Source: an uncultured Alphaproteobacteria bacterium (GTDB taxonomy: Bacteria; Pseudomonadota; Alphaproteobacteria; HIMB59). From it: a stretch of 64,000 nt of DNA. Every line of letters begins with the position of its first letter. Positions within the stretch are counted from its first letter, which is position 1. Both the position numbers and the translations under genes were made by a program. The notes under the pieces were generated by a model. That model ran no database searches, was not told where the DNA came from, and saw nothing but the letters and a program-made list of their open reading frames with translations. Shown here in pieces: positions 54,779-63,166 of the stretch. The stretch lies in NCBI GenBank assembly GCA_902521485.1, contig CABYRQ010000001.1:1-64000 (forward strand), given 5' to 3'.

Positions 54779-56266
54779 TTAATGACTAACTTTGAAATCC
54801 TTAATTATAAGCTTTTCTATTACTTTAGCAGAGCACAATACGCCAGGTATTCCGGCACCTGGATGTGATCCCGCAGCTGAAAAATATAAATTTGGTATTT
54901 TCTTATCTTTGTTGTGATAGCGAAACCATGCTGATTGAGAAAAAATTGGTGCCACGGAAAATCCAGCTCCGTATTTTGATCTATAATCATTTTTAAAATC
55001 CTCAGGAGTCATCCAGAATTCTGCCTCAATGTTTTCTTTTAGTCCTGGCATAATAGTTTTATCCAGTGCTTCAACTATTCTATCCTTAAGTTTCGGACCC
55101 TCTGAATTCCATTGAACATTTCCTTGAAGATTAGGAACAGGGCATAACACATAAAAACTATCACATCCTTCTGGTGCAAAAGTATCATCTGTTGCTGTTG
55201 GACGATGAAGATAAAGTGAAAAATCCTCAGTCAAAATCTTTTTCTCAAAAATATCGTGAAGGAGCTCTTTATATCTTTCAGACATCCAAATAGTGTGGTG
55301 AGCGACATCAGAGAATTTTTTCTTCGATCCAAAAAAAAGAACATAAAGGCCCATAGAGTAATGTGTAAATTTCTTAGGTTTGAGAAGACTATCTCTGGAG
55401 TATTCTGATGGTAACATTTCACTGTAAACTGTAGGGGGATCTGCATTACAAATCACAAGATCCGCAGGTATTTTTTTTCCGTTATTAAGCACCACGTTTT
55501 CTACTCTACCATTTATAATGGAAATTTGCTCTACATCGGTTTCTTTATTAATAGTAATACCATTTCTTAACATTAAATTTTCTAACTCTCTCACAATTTT
55601 ACCTGTGCCTCCCATGCAAAAGTACACCCCCCACTTTCTTTCAAGATAGTGTATTAATGCATATATAGATGTTGTAGTGAACGGATTGCCCCCAACTAAT
55701 AAAGGATGTATCGAAAATGCCTTCCGCAGATACTTATTTTTTAATTTGCTATTTACCAATTGACTGACTGTTAAATAACTTTTGAGTTTTATTAACGATG
55801 GTATTTGCTTTGCCATTTCCCAAAAGGAAATAAATGGCTTGTCCGATAACTTTTCGAAACCTATCTCAAAAATATCTTTTGAAGTTTTTAATAATTTGTC
55901 ATACCCATCAACATCATTTTCATCAAATTTCCTTATTTCATTATTTGTATCTTCGATAGATGGTCGATAATCAAAAGTTTTTCCATTGTGAAAGTAAAAT
56001 CTGTACCAAGGATCTAAGGATTTAAAATTTAAGTAATCTTTTAGGTTTTCACCAAATAATTCAAAAAGTTCTTCAAATAAGAAGGGCGCTGTTATGACAG
56101 TTGGTCCAGCATCGTGTCTATAACCGTCTTTTTCGAAAACTCTTGCTCTTCCGCCAAGCATGTTAAGTCTTTCAAGCAGCGTGACATCAAAACCAAGTTT
56201 TCTGCACCTTAGGGCAGCAGCTAGTCCTCCAAAACCTCCACCAATAACTACAACTCTCTTACTCAA
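54779..56266 (-). CDS. crtI: Phytoene desaturase
   Basis: A 495-residue FAD enzyme that converts phytoene to lycopene by four desaturations. The N-terminal FAD motif is VVVIGGGFGGLAAALR, then RARVFEKDGYRHDAGPTVIT; the C-terminal AGSHPGAGIPGVLCSA is typical of CrtI. The start is a TTG at 56266 without a clear ribosome site, and it lies 28 nt past the proteorhodopsin terminator, so crtI expression depends on read-through or a weak promoter of its own. Confidence 0.95.
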   Translation of the reverse strand: MSKRVVVIGGGFGGLAAALRCRKLGFDVTLLERLNMLGGRARVFEKDGYRHDAGPTVITAPFLFEELFELFGENLKDYLNFKSLDPWYRFYFHNGKTFDYRPSIEDTNNEIRKFDENDVDGYDKLLKTSKDIFEIGFEKLSDKPFISFWEMAKQIPSLIKLKSYLTVSQLVNSKLKNKYLRKAFSIHPLLVGGNPFTTTSIYALIHYLERKWGVYFCMGGTGKIVRELENLMLRNGITINKETDVEQISIINGRVENVVLNNGKKIPADLVICNADPPTVYSEMLPSEYSRDSLLKPKKFTHYSMGLYVLFFGSKKKFSDVAHHTIWMSERYKELLHDIFEKKILTEDFSLYLHRPTATDDTFAPEGCDSFYVLCPVPNLQGNVQWNSEGPKLKDRIVEALDKTIMPGLKENIEAEFWMTPEDFKNDYRSKYGAGFSVAPIFSQSAWFRYHNKDKKIPNLYFSAAGSHPGAGIPGVLCSAKVIEKLIIKDFKVSH

Positions 56267-56293
56267 GATAGTTAAAGTATATGAAATTTAGAC

Positions 56294-56328
56294 AAAAAAA
56301 AACCAGGCAAGTTAGCCTTGCCTGGTTT
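56294..56328 (-). terminator. Strong terminator between proteorhodopsin and crtI
   Basis: A perfect 12-bp stem (AAACCAGGCAAG at 56300-56311 and its complement at 56317-56328), a 5-nt loop and nine consecutive U residues on the leftward transcript. It lies about 20 nt after the proteorhodopsin stop. Confidence 0.93.
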
Positions 56329-56348
56329 AAATAGGTTATAAAGCTTTA

Positions 56349-57116
56349 TTAAGCTTTTTTGCCTGAAGATGCTACAGCAGCAGCCCAAATAACTGCGACA
56401 AAAGCAATCTTATTCACAACGTCAGCAACGTTATAGATAACGTTTAGAGTTACAGCATCAGCTCCTCCAGTTAAGTAACCGAAGAAATATCCTAATGGAT
56501 AAATTGCCCAACCAACTGTAACGATCCATCTCATTGTGTTGAAAGCTGTTTGAACAGCTGCAGGACATTTGTCAGCAGCAGCTTTACCAGCTTCACCAGC
56601 AAAAATTTCATATAAAATGTATGCCCAACCAGCTAGACCTACAATGAATCCTGCCCATGCGTTGATGAAGCCAGCTTCACCAGCATAACCAGCAACAAGC
56701 ATCACTAAAGTACCGATTAACAGTCTCCAGAAAATACCAGCTGACACTGCAGCAACTGCAGCAAGGATAATGTAGAATTCAATCATCTGTAATGGAACAG
56801 TGATTAACCAGTCAACATATCTATAAACAGTAGGTGTATCACCTGTTGTTACCCATACTTCTCTCATATAAAAGTAGTGTACTGCGGCAACTAGACAAAC
56901 AAGACCACCAAGTGCAAGAGATGTCTTCCACTTACCTGATACGTTGTTAGTTTCTAGGAAAAAGAATGCAGTAGCGGCAACCATACACATTGAGATAACC
57001 CAAAAAGATATCCCAACAAAGTCGTCTGGCGCTAAGCCAACGCTTGCAGAAGCTATTCCTGGCAGTGCTACTAAAGCAGCTGTTGGGATAGCCATAGATT
57101 TTAAAAACTTAATCAT
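56349..57116 (-). CDS. Blue-absorbing proteorhodopsin (light-driven proton pump)
   Basis: A 255-residue retinal protein with a signal peptide (residues 1-24) and seven helices. The proton acceptor is D102 and donor E113 with T106 between them (VDWLITVPLQMIEFY), the pattern of a proton pump; H80 is the acceptor partner. The Schiff-base lysine is K236 in VVNKIAFVAVIW. The tuning position is Q110, which gives blue absorption, typical of open-ocean clear water. Higher G+C than neighbours and a strong Shine-Dalgarno (AAAGGAG) suggest high expression. Followed by a strong terminator, then carotenoid genes. Confidence 0.97.
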   Translation of the reverse strand: MIKFLKSMAIPTAALVALPGIASASVGLAPDDFVGISFWVISMCMVAATAFFFLETNNVSGKWKTSLALGGLVCLVAAVHYFYMREVWVTTGDTPTVYRYVDWLITVPLQMIEFYIILAAVAAVSAGIFWRLLIGTLVMLVAGYAGEAGFINAWAGFIVGLAGWAYILYEIFAGEAGKAAADKCPAAVQTAFNTMRWIVTVGWAIYPLGYFFGYLTGGADAVTLNVIYNVADVVNKIAFVAVIWAAAVASSGKKA

Positions 57117-57119
57117 TGA

Positions 57120-57194
57120 GTACTCCTTTTCTTAAGTTCTAAAACTTATAACAGAATCCTAAATGTAAGGATTTGTTAATTTCAGGGGATTATA
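57120..57194 (-). promoter_or_regulatory. Proteorhodopsin leader: probable -10 element and ribosome site
   Basis: On the minus strand a TATAAT lies at 57189-57194, about 75 nt before the start, without a good -35. AAAAGGAG (57122-57129 on the plus strand as complement) gives a strong ribosome site 5-6 nt before the ATG. The rest of the 57117-57255 spacer shows no other clear site. Confidence 0.4.
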
Positions 57195-57255
57195 GGTATA
57201 AATTGCAAAAAAAAAATACCTAATATGACTTTTATTAATATATTTTGGGAGTATA

Positions 57256-57477
57256 GTGGGTAAAAAAATGGCTATTTTTCAAGATAGTGTACTGTTTAAT
57301 GGGTTTTTATTCTTTTTATCCACACTATTGCTATGGATAATACTGAAATTCAATAAAAGCTACATAAATAACAAAAAAACTAAGAAAATCATTAATTTCT
57401 TTGTTTACCTCGTTTTTATAGGTGTAATTGTATTCATTTTCGATAATCACACCTCTCATTACTTGGATAACTTGTAA
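57256..57477 (+). CDS. Small two-helix membrane protein upstream of crtE
   Basis: A 73-residue protein (GTG start at 57256 preceded by GGGAG; an in-frame ATG at 57268 is an alternative). Two membrane helices are predicted, LFNGFLFFLSTLLLWIILKF (residues about 13-32) and FFVYLVFIGVIVFIF (about 48-62), joined by a Lys/Asn loop, with a short acidic tail. It lies divergent from proteorhodopsin and 4 nt before crtE, so it is probably co-transcribed with crtE. I do not recognise a family. Position suggests a role in rhodopsin or carotenoid function, as inference only. Confidence 0.65.
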   Translation: MGKKMAIFQDSVLFNGFLFFLSTLLLWIILKFNKSYINNKKTKKIINFFVYLVFIGVIVFIFDNHTSHYLDNL

Positions 57478-57481
57478 TTAA

Positions 57482-58381
57482 ATGAAAATAAATGAAAACT
57501 TCGAGAAAAAGCAAATCAAATCATTTTCTTTAAATTTTGATAAAAAGCTTATTAGACATATCCAAAAATTAAAGTCACCAGATAAACGAATTAAAAAGGC
57601 AATGATTTATTTTGCCAAAACTGGTGGAAAGAGGATTAGACCGTTCTTGCTTTATCGAATGGGTTTATATTTAAATATAATGCCAAAAATATTAGATGAC
57701 TTTGCCCTTTCGATAGAATGTGTTCACCTGCACTCATTAATACACGACGATTTACCGTCTATGGATAACGATGACTATAGAAGGGGTAAATTAACTGTGC
57801 ATAAAAAATTTGATGAGGCCACTGCTGTCTTAGCAGGAGATATGTTTCAAGTTTTGTCAGTAAAAACGTTAGTAGAGTCAAAAAATCTCTCTGATAATCA
57901 GAAAATCAAATCAATACAGATGCTTTCAAAAGCTAACGGTATGCAGGGTTTAATAGCTGGACAATCTATGGATATTTACATGAAAAAAAATTCTACCATA
58001 AAGGATATAGAGAAAATGCATCATTTAAAAACTGGTGCATTATTTAGCTTATGCTTCAATCTTCTTCTAAACGTAAAAAAATTAAATGAAAATAAAAAGA
58101 GAGAGCTAAAAAAAATTGGAGATACAATTGGAAAAATTTTTCAAGTTACCGATGATATGCTTGATAGATGGGGAAATGAGAAAAAAGTTGGAAAGAAAAT
58201 TAAAAAAGACTCACAAAAAGCAAATATTGCTTATAAGCTTAATCTTATTGAATGCACTAGGCATTTAAGACTGATTCAAAATAGAAATTACAGAGCAATG
58301 CAAAATTTCTTTTATAAAAAGAGGGAACCCTTGCTATATATGTCGAGTCTTGTTAATTTTATCGTTAACCGTATTAGATGA
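57482..58381 (+). CDS. crtE: Polyprenyl diphosphate synthase (CrtE, geranylgeranyl diphosphate synthase)
   Basis: A 299-residue trans-prenyltransferase. The first Asp-rich motif is LIHDDLPSMDNDD, the second FQVTDDMLDRWG, with GGKRIRPFLLYRM before and KTGALFSLCFNL between. In this carotenoid cluster it most likely makes GGPP for CrtB; chain length cannot be read safely, since the residue five before the first motif is His rather than a small residue, so an FPP synthase is possible. Start codon is ATG, 4 nt after the small membrane gene. Confidence 0.9.
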   Translation: MKINENFEKKQIKSFSLNFDKKLIRHIQKLKSPDKRIKKAMIYFAKTGGKRIRPFLLYRMGLYLNIMPKILDDFALSIECVHLHSLIHDDLPSMDNDDYRRGKLTVHKKFDEATAVLAGDMFQVLSVKTLVESKNLSDNQKIKSIQMLSKANGMQGLIAGQSMDIYMKKNSTIKDIEKMHHLKTGALFSLCFNLLLNVKKLNENKKRELKKIGDTIGKIFQVTDDMLDRWGNEKKVGKKIKKDSQKANIAYKLNLIECTRHLRLIQNRNYRAMQNFFYKKREPLLYMSSLVNFIVNRIR

Positions 58382-58418
58382 ATAATCATTTTTATAAATA
58401 TGAAATAACACATAGCTA

Positions 58419-58892
58419 ATGACAATAAATGAAAATGATTTAACGAATGCTCGAACCGCTTGGGGAAAGGGCATGATTGCAATTTCACAAGCTTATGAAA
58501 AAAAAGGTATTGATCAAGCTATTTTAGTTGCAAACGAAATGTTAGATAATCTTTATGGGTTTGAGTTAGGAGCAGTATTATTTAAACCAACTCTGAGTGG
58601 CGGTAATCAAACATTTCGATTAGACAAAGAGGGAGCGCTTTCATACTTTGTTGGAAATAATCCAAAGTACCCTAAAGACAGTGGGTTTGGAATTAAAGAT
58701 TGGTTCGAAGTCAAATCAGAAACATCATCTGTGTTTATAGATCAAAATGTAGCAATGTGGATGGGTTGGGTAACGTTGATTAACAAAGAAGGAACCGCTG
58801 TTAAAGTTGATAAGAGCTGGGGATATAAAAAAACCGAAAATGGCATATTAAAAATAGTTTTGCATCACTCTTCGCTGCCTTATAAAGCTTGA
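58419..58892 (+). CDS. NTF2-like/SnoaL-like fold protein
   Basis: A 157-residue soluble protein. The sequence (YGFELGAVLFKPTLSGGNQ, WFEVKSETSSVFIDQNVAMW, MGWVTLINKEGTAVKVDKSW, LKIVLHHSSLPYKA) fits the compact cone fold of the NTF2/SnoaL-like superfamily, close to the calmodulin-kinase-association type with its HHSS end. Some databases misname relatives as phosphoribosyl-AMP cyclohydrolase; the HisI motifs are not present. No enzyme role can be assigned. It sits 37 nt after crtE. Confidence 0.65.
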   Translation: MTINENDLTNARTAWGKGMIAISQAYEKKGIDQAILVANEMLDNLYGFELGAVLFKPTLSGGNQTFRLDKEGALSYFVGNNPKYPKDSGFGIKDWFEVKSETSSVFIDQNVAMWMGWVTLINKEGTAVKVDKSWGYKKTENGILKIVLHHSSLPYKA

Positions 58893-58976
58893 GTAAATAT
58901 TTATTTTTAGAAAATCCGAAATTCATTTAACTTTTTAAATAGAGTAAGTTTTTTTAAAAATTCTTTTAACGTAAAT

Positions 58977-59375
58977 CTAATTATCGTTAACTTTTACTAT
59001 GTGTTCTATTGGTTTCCCCTTAATAGTAAACTGATCATGGAGATAGGAATGAATTGTAATTTTGATAAAGTTTTCTTTCAGATTAAAAAAACGTTGAGGT
59101 ACGTGTACCCAGTCAGAATAAATTCTTGTGATTCTTATATCATTTATAAAAAGCTGTAAATATCCAGAGTTTGAAATATTTTCACCTCCAATTTCTGAAG
59201 GGTTTAGATTAAAATTTTTTAAATCTATAAAAATATTGTAACCATCAATTTTATCTTTGATGACTGTTAAATTAATTGAAGGGTAAGGCTTATCAGCATC
59301 TATCTGATTTCCTGGATGATGAGCAAAACAATTTACTGAGAAAAATAAAATAAATATCCCATACTTAAATTTCAT
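58977..59375 (-). CDS. Conserved secreted protein of unknown function
   Basis: A 132-residue protein with a signal peptide (MKFKYGIFILFFSVNCFAHH). The mature part is a beta-rich domain with an N-terminal HHPG and the pattern SGYLQLFINDIRITRIYSDW and LHDQFTIKGKPIEH, which occurs in uncharacterised periplasmic proteins, some near copper or metal genes. Metal binding by the N-terminal His pair is possible. It lies 41 nt downstream of the next lipoprotein gene on the same strand. Confidence 0.65.
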   Translation of the reverse strand: MKFKYGIFILFFSVNCFAHHPGNQIDADKPYPSINLTVIKDKIDGYNIFIDLKNFNLNPSEIGGENISNSGYLQLFINDIRITRIYSDWVHVPQRFFNLKENFIKITIHSYLHDQFTIKGKPIEHIVKVNDN

Positions 59376-59416
59376 AATTAAGAATTATATTATTTGTTAT
59401 TAAACAATTATCTATT

Positions 59417-59833
59417 TTAAATATCAGTACACAAATCTTTTGAGTATGTTTCGATAAACAAATTCATTTTATAGTTGTAAATCGTAATATTTATTATTGT
59501 TTTATCTACAGATCTGTTTTGTATAAAGATTCTACAATTATCAGTGTTATATCTGTGGAGTTCATAAACACTCTCAATTTTTGAAAAATCAACTTTTCCA
59601 TATTTTAAAATTAAATCATTTAGCGATTTATTTAAAAATAGTTCTACACCTTTGAAATGCTCAACTATTTCATCACTTTCCTCAACAGTTTCCTCTACTT
59701 CAGGGGTATATATAATTTTAGGTACAGGCTCTGGTTTTATTACTTTCTCTTCTACATCAGTTGTTTCACAGCTTGTTGCTATAATCAGAAAAGAAATAAA
59801 AATAAAATATTTAGATAATTTAACTAAATTCAT
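59417..59833 (-). CDS. Small lipoprotein of unknown function
   Basis: A 138-residue lipoprotein; I use the ATG at 59833 rather than the adjacent TTG. The lipobox is ATSC with acylated Cys at residue 22. A charged Glu/Pro/Val linker (residues 25-60) leads to a compact C-terminal domain with two Cys (DNCRIFIQ, KDLCTDI) that may form a disulfide. No family recognised. The 126-bp upstream spacer is divergent with the SMP-30 gene and holds no clear site. Confidence 0.62.
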   Translation of the reverse strand: MNLVKLSKYFIFISFLIIATSCETTDVEEKVIKPEPVPKIIYTPEVEETVEESDEIVEHFKGVELFLNKSLNDLILKYGKVDFSKIESVYELHRYNTDNCRIFIQNRSVDKTIINITIYNYKMNLFIETYSKDLCTDI

Positions 59834-59959
59834 CAAACTCTTAAATCAATAAGAACACATATTGCTCATGCAATTTCTATATTAAAAACACGATAAGACA
59901 ATCAAAACAAATCTCCAACATACTTTTTTCATCTAAATATTTAGTTTATAATCATCTTT

Positions 59960-60871
59960 GTGAGAATTAAATACGAGCAACCGTCTGTTTGCCATCAATC
60001 ATATAAAAGTGTTCTAGGTCAAAGACCAATTTGGGATTGGAGGCACGATAAGCTGTTATGGGTGGATATTTATGAAAATAAAATAATTGAAACTGATCAA
60101 GATAATAACGAAGAACGTCAATATTCAGTACAAGACGGTGTCACCAATATTCTTTTACAAGATAATAAAAATTACATCATGAGTTCATACGACTCTCTGT
60201 ATTCAATTCATCTCTCATTATCTAAAAAGCAGCTTCTAACAAAGATCAATTTTGAAAGTCCAAATAATAGGATTAATGATGCAGACATAGATTTAAATGG
60301 ACAAATTTGGATATCAACAATGGATATTCAACAAAAGTCTCAGACTGGAAAAGTTATATGTCATGACTCCAATTTAAAACCAATTTACTCAGATAACTCC
60401 TATATTATTTCCAATGGACCTGTCTTTGACTACGAGAGAAACGTAGGTTACGTAACTGACTCTATAAAAAGAGTTATTTATATTTTTGATATCAATGATT
60501 TGTCAGGCAATGGAATAAATAAAAAAGTTTTCCTTTCCATGAACAAAATCGATGGAAACCCAGATGGAATGACAGTTGATAAAAATGGTAACTTATGGGT
60601 AGCAATGTGGGGAAGTGGCAAAGTTTGTTGTTTTGATAAAAAAGGTTCACTTAAATTAATTTTACAACTTCCTGTTTCAAAAGTAACAAGTTGCACTTTT
60701 GGTGGTAAAAATCTCAATGAGCTTTTTATTACAACTGCATCTGTTGGTCTCAACGACATTGAAGCAGAAAGACAACCGCATGCAGGAAAACTGTTTAAGT
60801 TTGTTACCCAAGAACAAGGTTATGCTTCAAATTGTTATAGATCTGAAAATATCCCTGATTTGTATCATTAA
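59960..60871 (+). CDS. SMP-30/gluconolactonase family protein with altered metal site
   Basis: A 303-residue six-bladed beta-propeller enzyme family that hydrolyses sugar lactones. Seen are LGQRPIWDWRHDKLLWVDIY near residue 20, NRINDADIDLNGQIWISTMD, NGPVFDYERNVGYVTDS and NPDGMTVDKNGNLWVAMW. The usual metal-binding Glu in the GEGP motif is Gln here (Q21), while the Asn and Asp ligands in the later motifs remain, so activity is in doubt. The start is GTG. It precedes the DUF2805 gene by 2 nt. Confidence 0.83.
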   Translation: MRIKYEQPSVCHQSYKSVLGQRPIWDWRHDKLLWVDIYENKIIETDQDNNEERQYSVQDGVTNILLQDNKNYIMSSYDSLYSIHLSLSKKQLLTKINFESPNNRINDADIDLNGQIWISTMDIQQKSQTGKVICHDSNLKPIYSDNSYIISNGPVFDYERNVGYVTDSIKRVIYIFDINDLSGNGINKKVFLSMNKIDGNPDGMTVDKNGNLWVAMWGSGKVCCFDKKGSLKLILQLPVSKVTSCTFGGKNLNELFITTASVGLNDIEAERQPHAGKLFKFVTQEQGYASNCYRSENIPDLYH

Positions 60872-60873
60872 GT

Positions 60874-61092
60874 ATGAAATTTAATCAATCTCAGATTAGC
60901 GAAATAATTCAAATGGCTTGGGATGATCAAACAAATTTTAGTCATATCAAAAAAATTTATGAAATTGATGAGGGTGACGTTAAAAAAATTATGAAAAAAA
61001 ATATTAAACAAAAAAGCTATGAAATTTGGAGAAAGAGAATTCACCAAAGAAGTGCCCAAAAGACACAACTAAAAGGAAAAGATTATGTCTAA
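60874..61092 (+). CDS. DUF2805/TIGR03643 family small protein
   Basis: A 72-residue helical protein matching the DUF2805 pattern: FNQSQISEIIQMAWDDQTNF, IKKIYEIDEGDVKKIMKKN, and SYEIWRKRIHQR. The family is widespread and uncharacterised, and looks like a small helix-turn-helix type. It overlaps msrA by 8 nt and follows the SMP-30 gene by 2 nt, so all three are one operon. Confidence 0.85.
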   Translation: MKFNQSQISEIIQMAWDDQTNFSHIKKIYEIDEGDVKKIMKKNIKQKSYEIWRKRIHQRSAQKTQLKGKDYV

Positions 61093-61549
61093 AGCATTAT
61101 TTGGAGCAGGATGTTTTTGGGGGCCTGAAAAAAAATTTTCTGAGATCAAAGGTGTGATTGAAACCCAAGTAGGCTACTCTCAAGGCTTAACTGATAAAAC
61201 TTCTTACGAAGAAGTTTGCAAAGGTAATACAAACCATGCTGAAGTCGTTTTCTTAAAATTTGATGAAAATCTCGTTTCATATACCAACCTTGTTGAGTTT
61301 TTTTATCAAATTCATGATCCAACAACTTTAAATCAACAGGGCCCAGATCGAGGATCACAATACCGATCATTGATAGGCTACTATGACGAAACTCAATGTG
61401 AAATAGCAAAGCAGATCACAGACAAGTTGAACGAAAGCCAATTTAATCAAAAAATTACTACGATTATAGAACCCGTAAAGAATTACTGTCCTGCTGAGGA
61501 TTACCATCAAAAGTATATGGAAAAAAAATACTCTTTTTTAAATTTTTAA
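61085..61549 (+). CDS. msrA: Peptide methionine sulfoxide reductase MsrA
   Basis: A 154-residue repair enzyme for oxidised methionine. The catalytic GCFWG (Cys at residue 10) and conserved VGYSQG, HAEVVFLKFD, HDPTTLNQQGPDRGSQYRS and CPAEDYHQKYM are present. A good ribosome site (AAAAGGAAAAG) precedes the ATG. It ends in a 4-nt overlap with convergent tsaB. Confidence 0.95.
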   Translation: MSKALFGAGCFWGPEKKFSEIKGVIETQVGYSQGLTDKTSYEEVCKGNTNHAEVVFLKFDENLVSYTNLVEFFYQIHDPTTLNQQGPDRGSQYRSLIGYYDETQCEIAKQITDKLNESQFNQKITTIIEPVKNYCPAEDYHQKYMEKKYSFLNF

Positions 61550-62199
61550 ATCGGAGAGTAGGGATAAATTATTTTTGGGAACTTATAATTAGATTTTTTC
61601 TTATAATGCTTTTTAATAAAATAATTTGATTTCAATTTTGTTGGCGAAATAATTTTATTTTTAATAAAGCTAAATTCAGAAATTTTTTTTATTTTTTCTA
61701 ATCCATTTCCTATTAAAAAATAGTTCTGACTAAATATATCCACAAGATTTGAGTCAATTTTTAAAGTTTTTGTCTTTCCAATTAATCTCCCTGATGTATC
61801 AATCTGTTGAATAGCTAAATCTTTTCTATTTGTGTCAATCACACACAAGACATTTTTAGTAAGTTTTTTGTTAATACCTAAAAAGAAATGCTCAAAGATA
61901 GAATAACCCACAATTTCTACTTTATGATCTATAAAAAAGCCTTTCATAAGCGAGTGACAATTTCTTATTGCTGTAAAGCGTGCTGGGCCATAATTTAGAT
62001 GCAATTTTTTGATATGATCAGCCTTTATTTTTGTTTTAGTTACTAAGTTTTGTAGCAATTCCGATAATATTTTTTCATGTCCATACTCACTTTTTATAGT
62101 TTTATCCCAAATGATTTTTTCATTTTTAAATAAAGTAATTGAACAGTATGATAAAGAGCTATCGATGCCGATTTCAAAATTTTTTACTTTACTGATCAT
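61546..62199 (-). CDS. tsaB: tRNA threonylcarbamoyladenosine modification protein TsaB
   Basis: A 217-residue ASKHA-fold partner of TsaD in making t6A37 on tRNA. The N-terminal EIGIDSSLSYCSITLF matches the phosphate-binding strand, GHEKILSELLQNL follows, and the usual GPGSFTGLR appears in the changed form GPARFTAIR. Its start overlaps the divergent deacetylase gene by 35 nt, and its end overlaps msrA by 4 nt. Assignment is good despite divergence. Confidence 0.84.
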   Translation of the reverse strand: MISKVKNFEIGIDSSLSYCSITLFKNEKIIWDKTIKSEYGHEKILSELLQNLVTKTKIKADHIKKLHLNYGPARFTAIRNCHSLMKGFFIDHKVEIVGYSIFEHFFLGINKKLTKNVLCVIDTNRKDLAIQQIDTSGRLIGKTKTLKIDSNLVDIFSQNYFLIGNGLEKIKKISEFSFIKNKIISPTKLKSNYFIKKHYKKKSNYKFPKIIYPYSPI

Positions 62200-63166
62200 T
62201 TTTGTGTCAAATTTTACTTTTCAAATTAGTACATCCTATGCAACAAGTGTGAATGATACAATTCCAAATAATATTTTAATGTATCATCGATTTGGTGAAA
62301 ATAAGTATCCCTCAACAAATATACGCGAAGAGCAATTAGTAAGTCATATAGAGTATTTAATGGATCAGGGGTTTAATTTTATCTTTGCTAGAGATCTTTT
62401 GTTTGAAGATAAATTACAAAAAAAAACTATTTCAATAACTGTAGATGATGCATATTTATCATTTTTTGAGGTTGGATTACCTATTTTTGAAAAGTATGAG
62501 ATACCAGTCACTCTTTTTTTAAATACAGAAAACGTCGGTGGACAAAACTACATGAATTGGACTCAGCTTAGAAGTGCAATAAGTCGTGGTGTAGATATTC
62601 AAAACCACACACATTCTCATTCAAGTTTATCTAGTCTTAGTGAAATTGAAATTGTGAATGAAATAGAAAAATCACAGGATCTTATTTTTAAAAATTTAGG
62701 TATTACTCCAAATTTATTTGCTTATCCTTTTGGTGAAAATAGCACTACTGCACAACAAGTAGTTTCTCAGTATTTTGATGCTGCATTTGGACAACATTCA
62801 GGTGCCTTTTCAATTAATCAAAAATATTTTATACCAAGATTCCCCCTAAATGAGAATTACGGATCTATTAATAGAATAAAAGATGCATCAAGTGTTTTAC
62901 CTTTCAATAATGTGCTTATTGAACCCAGCAACCCTTATCAAAGTGAGCCTATTAGTAGATATGCTTTAGATTTTAACGAGGACTCTTCCAACATAAATTG
63001 TTTTATAAGTGATTTTCAAGGATCATTTAATCCAACAATTACATACCTTAATAATAAGTTATTAGTTGAACTTAATCGTTTACCTGTAAAAGGCAGACTT
63101 AGGTTCAATTGCACAAAAGTTAATAATGGTATTTTCTGGTTTGGTTATCAGTATTTAGTTAATTAA
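62165..63166 (+). CDS. Secreted polysaccharide deacetylase family protein
   Basis: A NodB-domain hydrolase, 333 residues from the ATG at 62165 (MPISKFFTLLIIFVSNF begins a signal peptide); a longer frame from 62111 is less likely. Motifs are ILMYHRFG, ISITVDDAY (metal Asp), QNHTHSHSS (His pair) and FAYPFGENS (Arg/Pro loop). The C-terminal 80 residues are an extra beta-rich region. It would deacetylate an N-acetylated glycan in the periplasm. It faces the Bax-like glucosaminidase, overlapping by 8 nt, which suggests a peptidoglycan or glycan context. Confidence 0.85.
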   Translation: MPISKFFTLLIIFVSNFTFQISTSYATSVNDTIPNNILMYHRFGENKYPSTNIREEQLVSHIEYLMDQGFNFIFARDLLFEDKLQKKTISITVDDAYLSFFEVGLPIFEKYEIPVTLFLNTENVGGQNYMNWTQLRSAISRGVDIQNHTHSHSSLSSLSEIEIVNEIEKSQDLIFKNLGITPNLFAYPFGENSTTAQQVVSQYFDAAFGQHSGAFSINQKYFIPRFPLNENYGSINRIKDASSVLPFNNVLIEPSNPYQSEPISRYALDFNEDSSNINCFISDFQGSFNPTITYLNNKLLVELNRLPVKGRLRFNCTKVNNGIFWFGYQYLVN

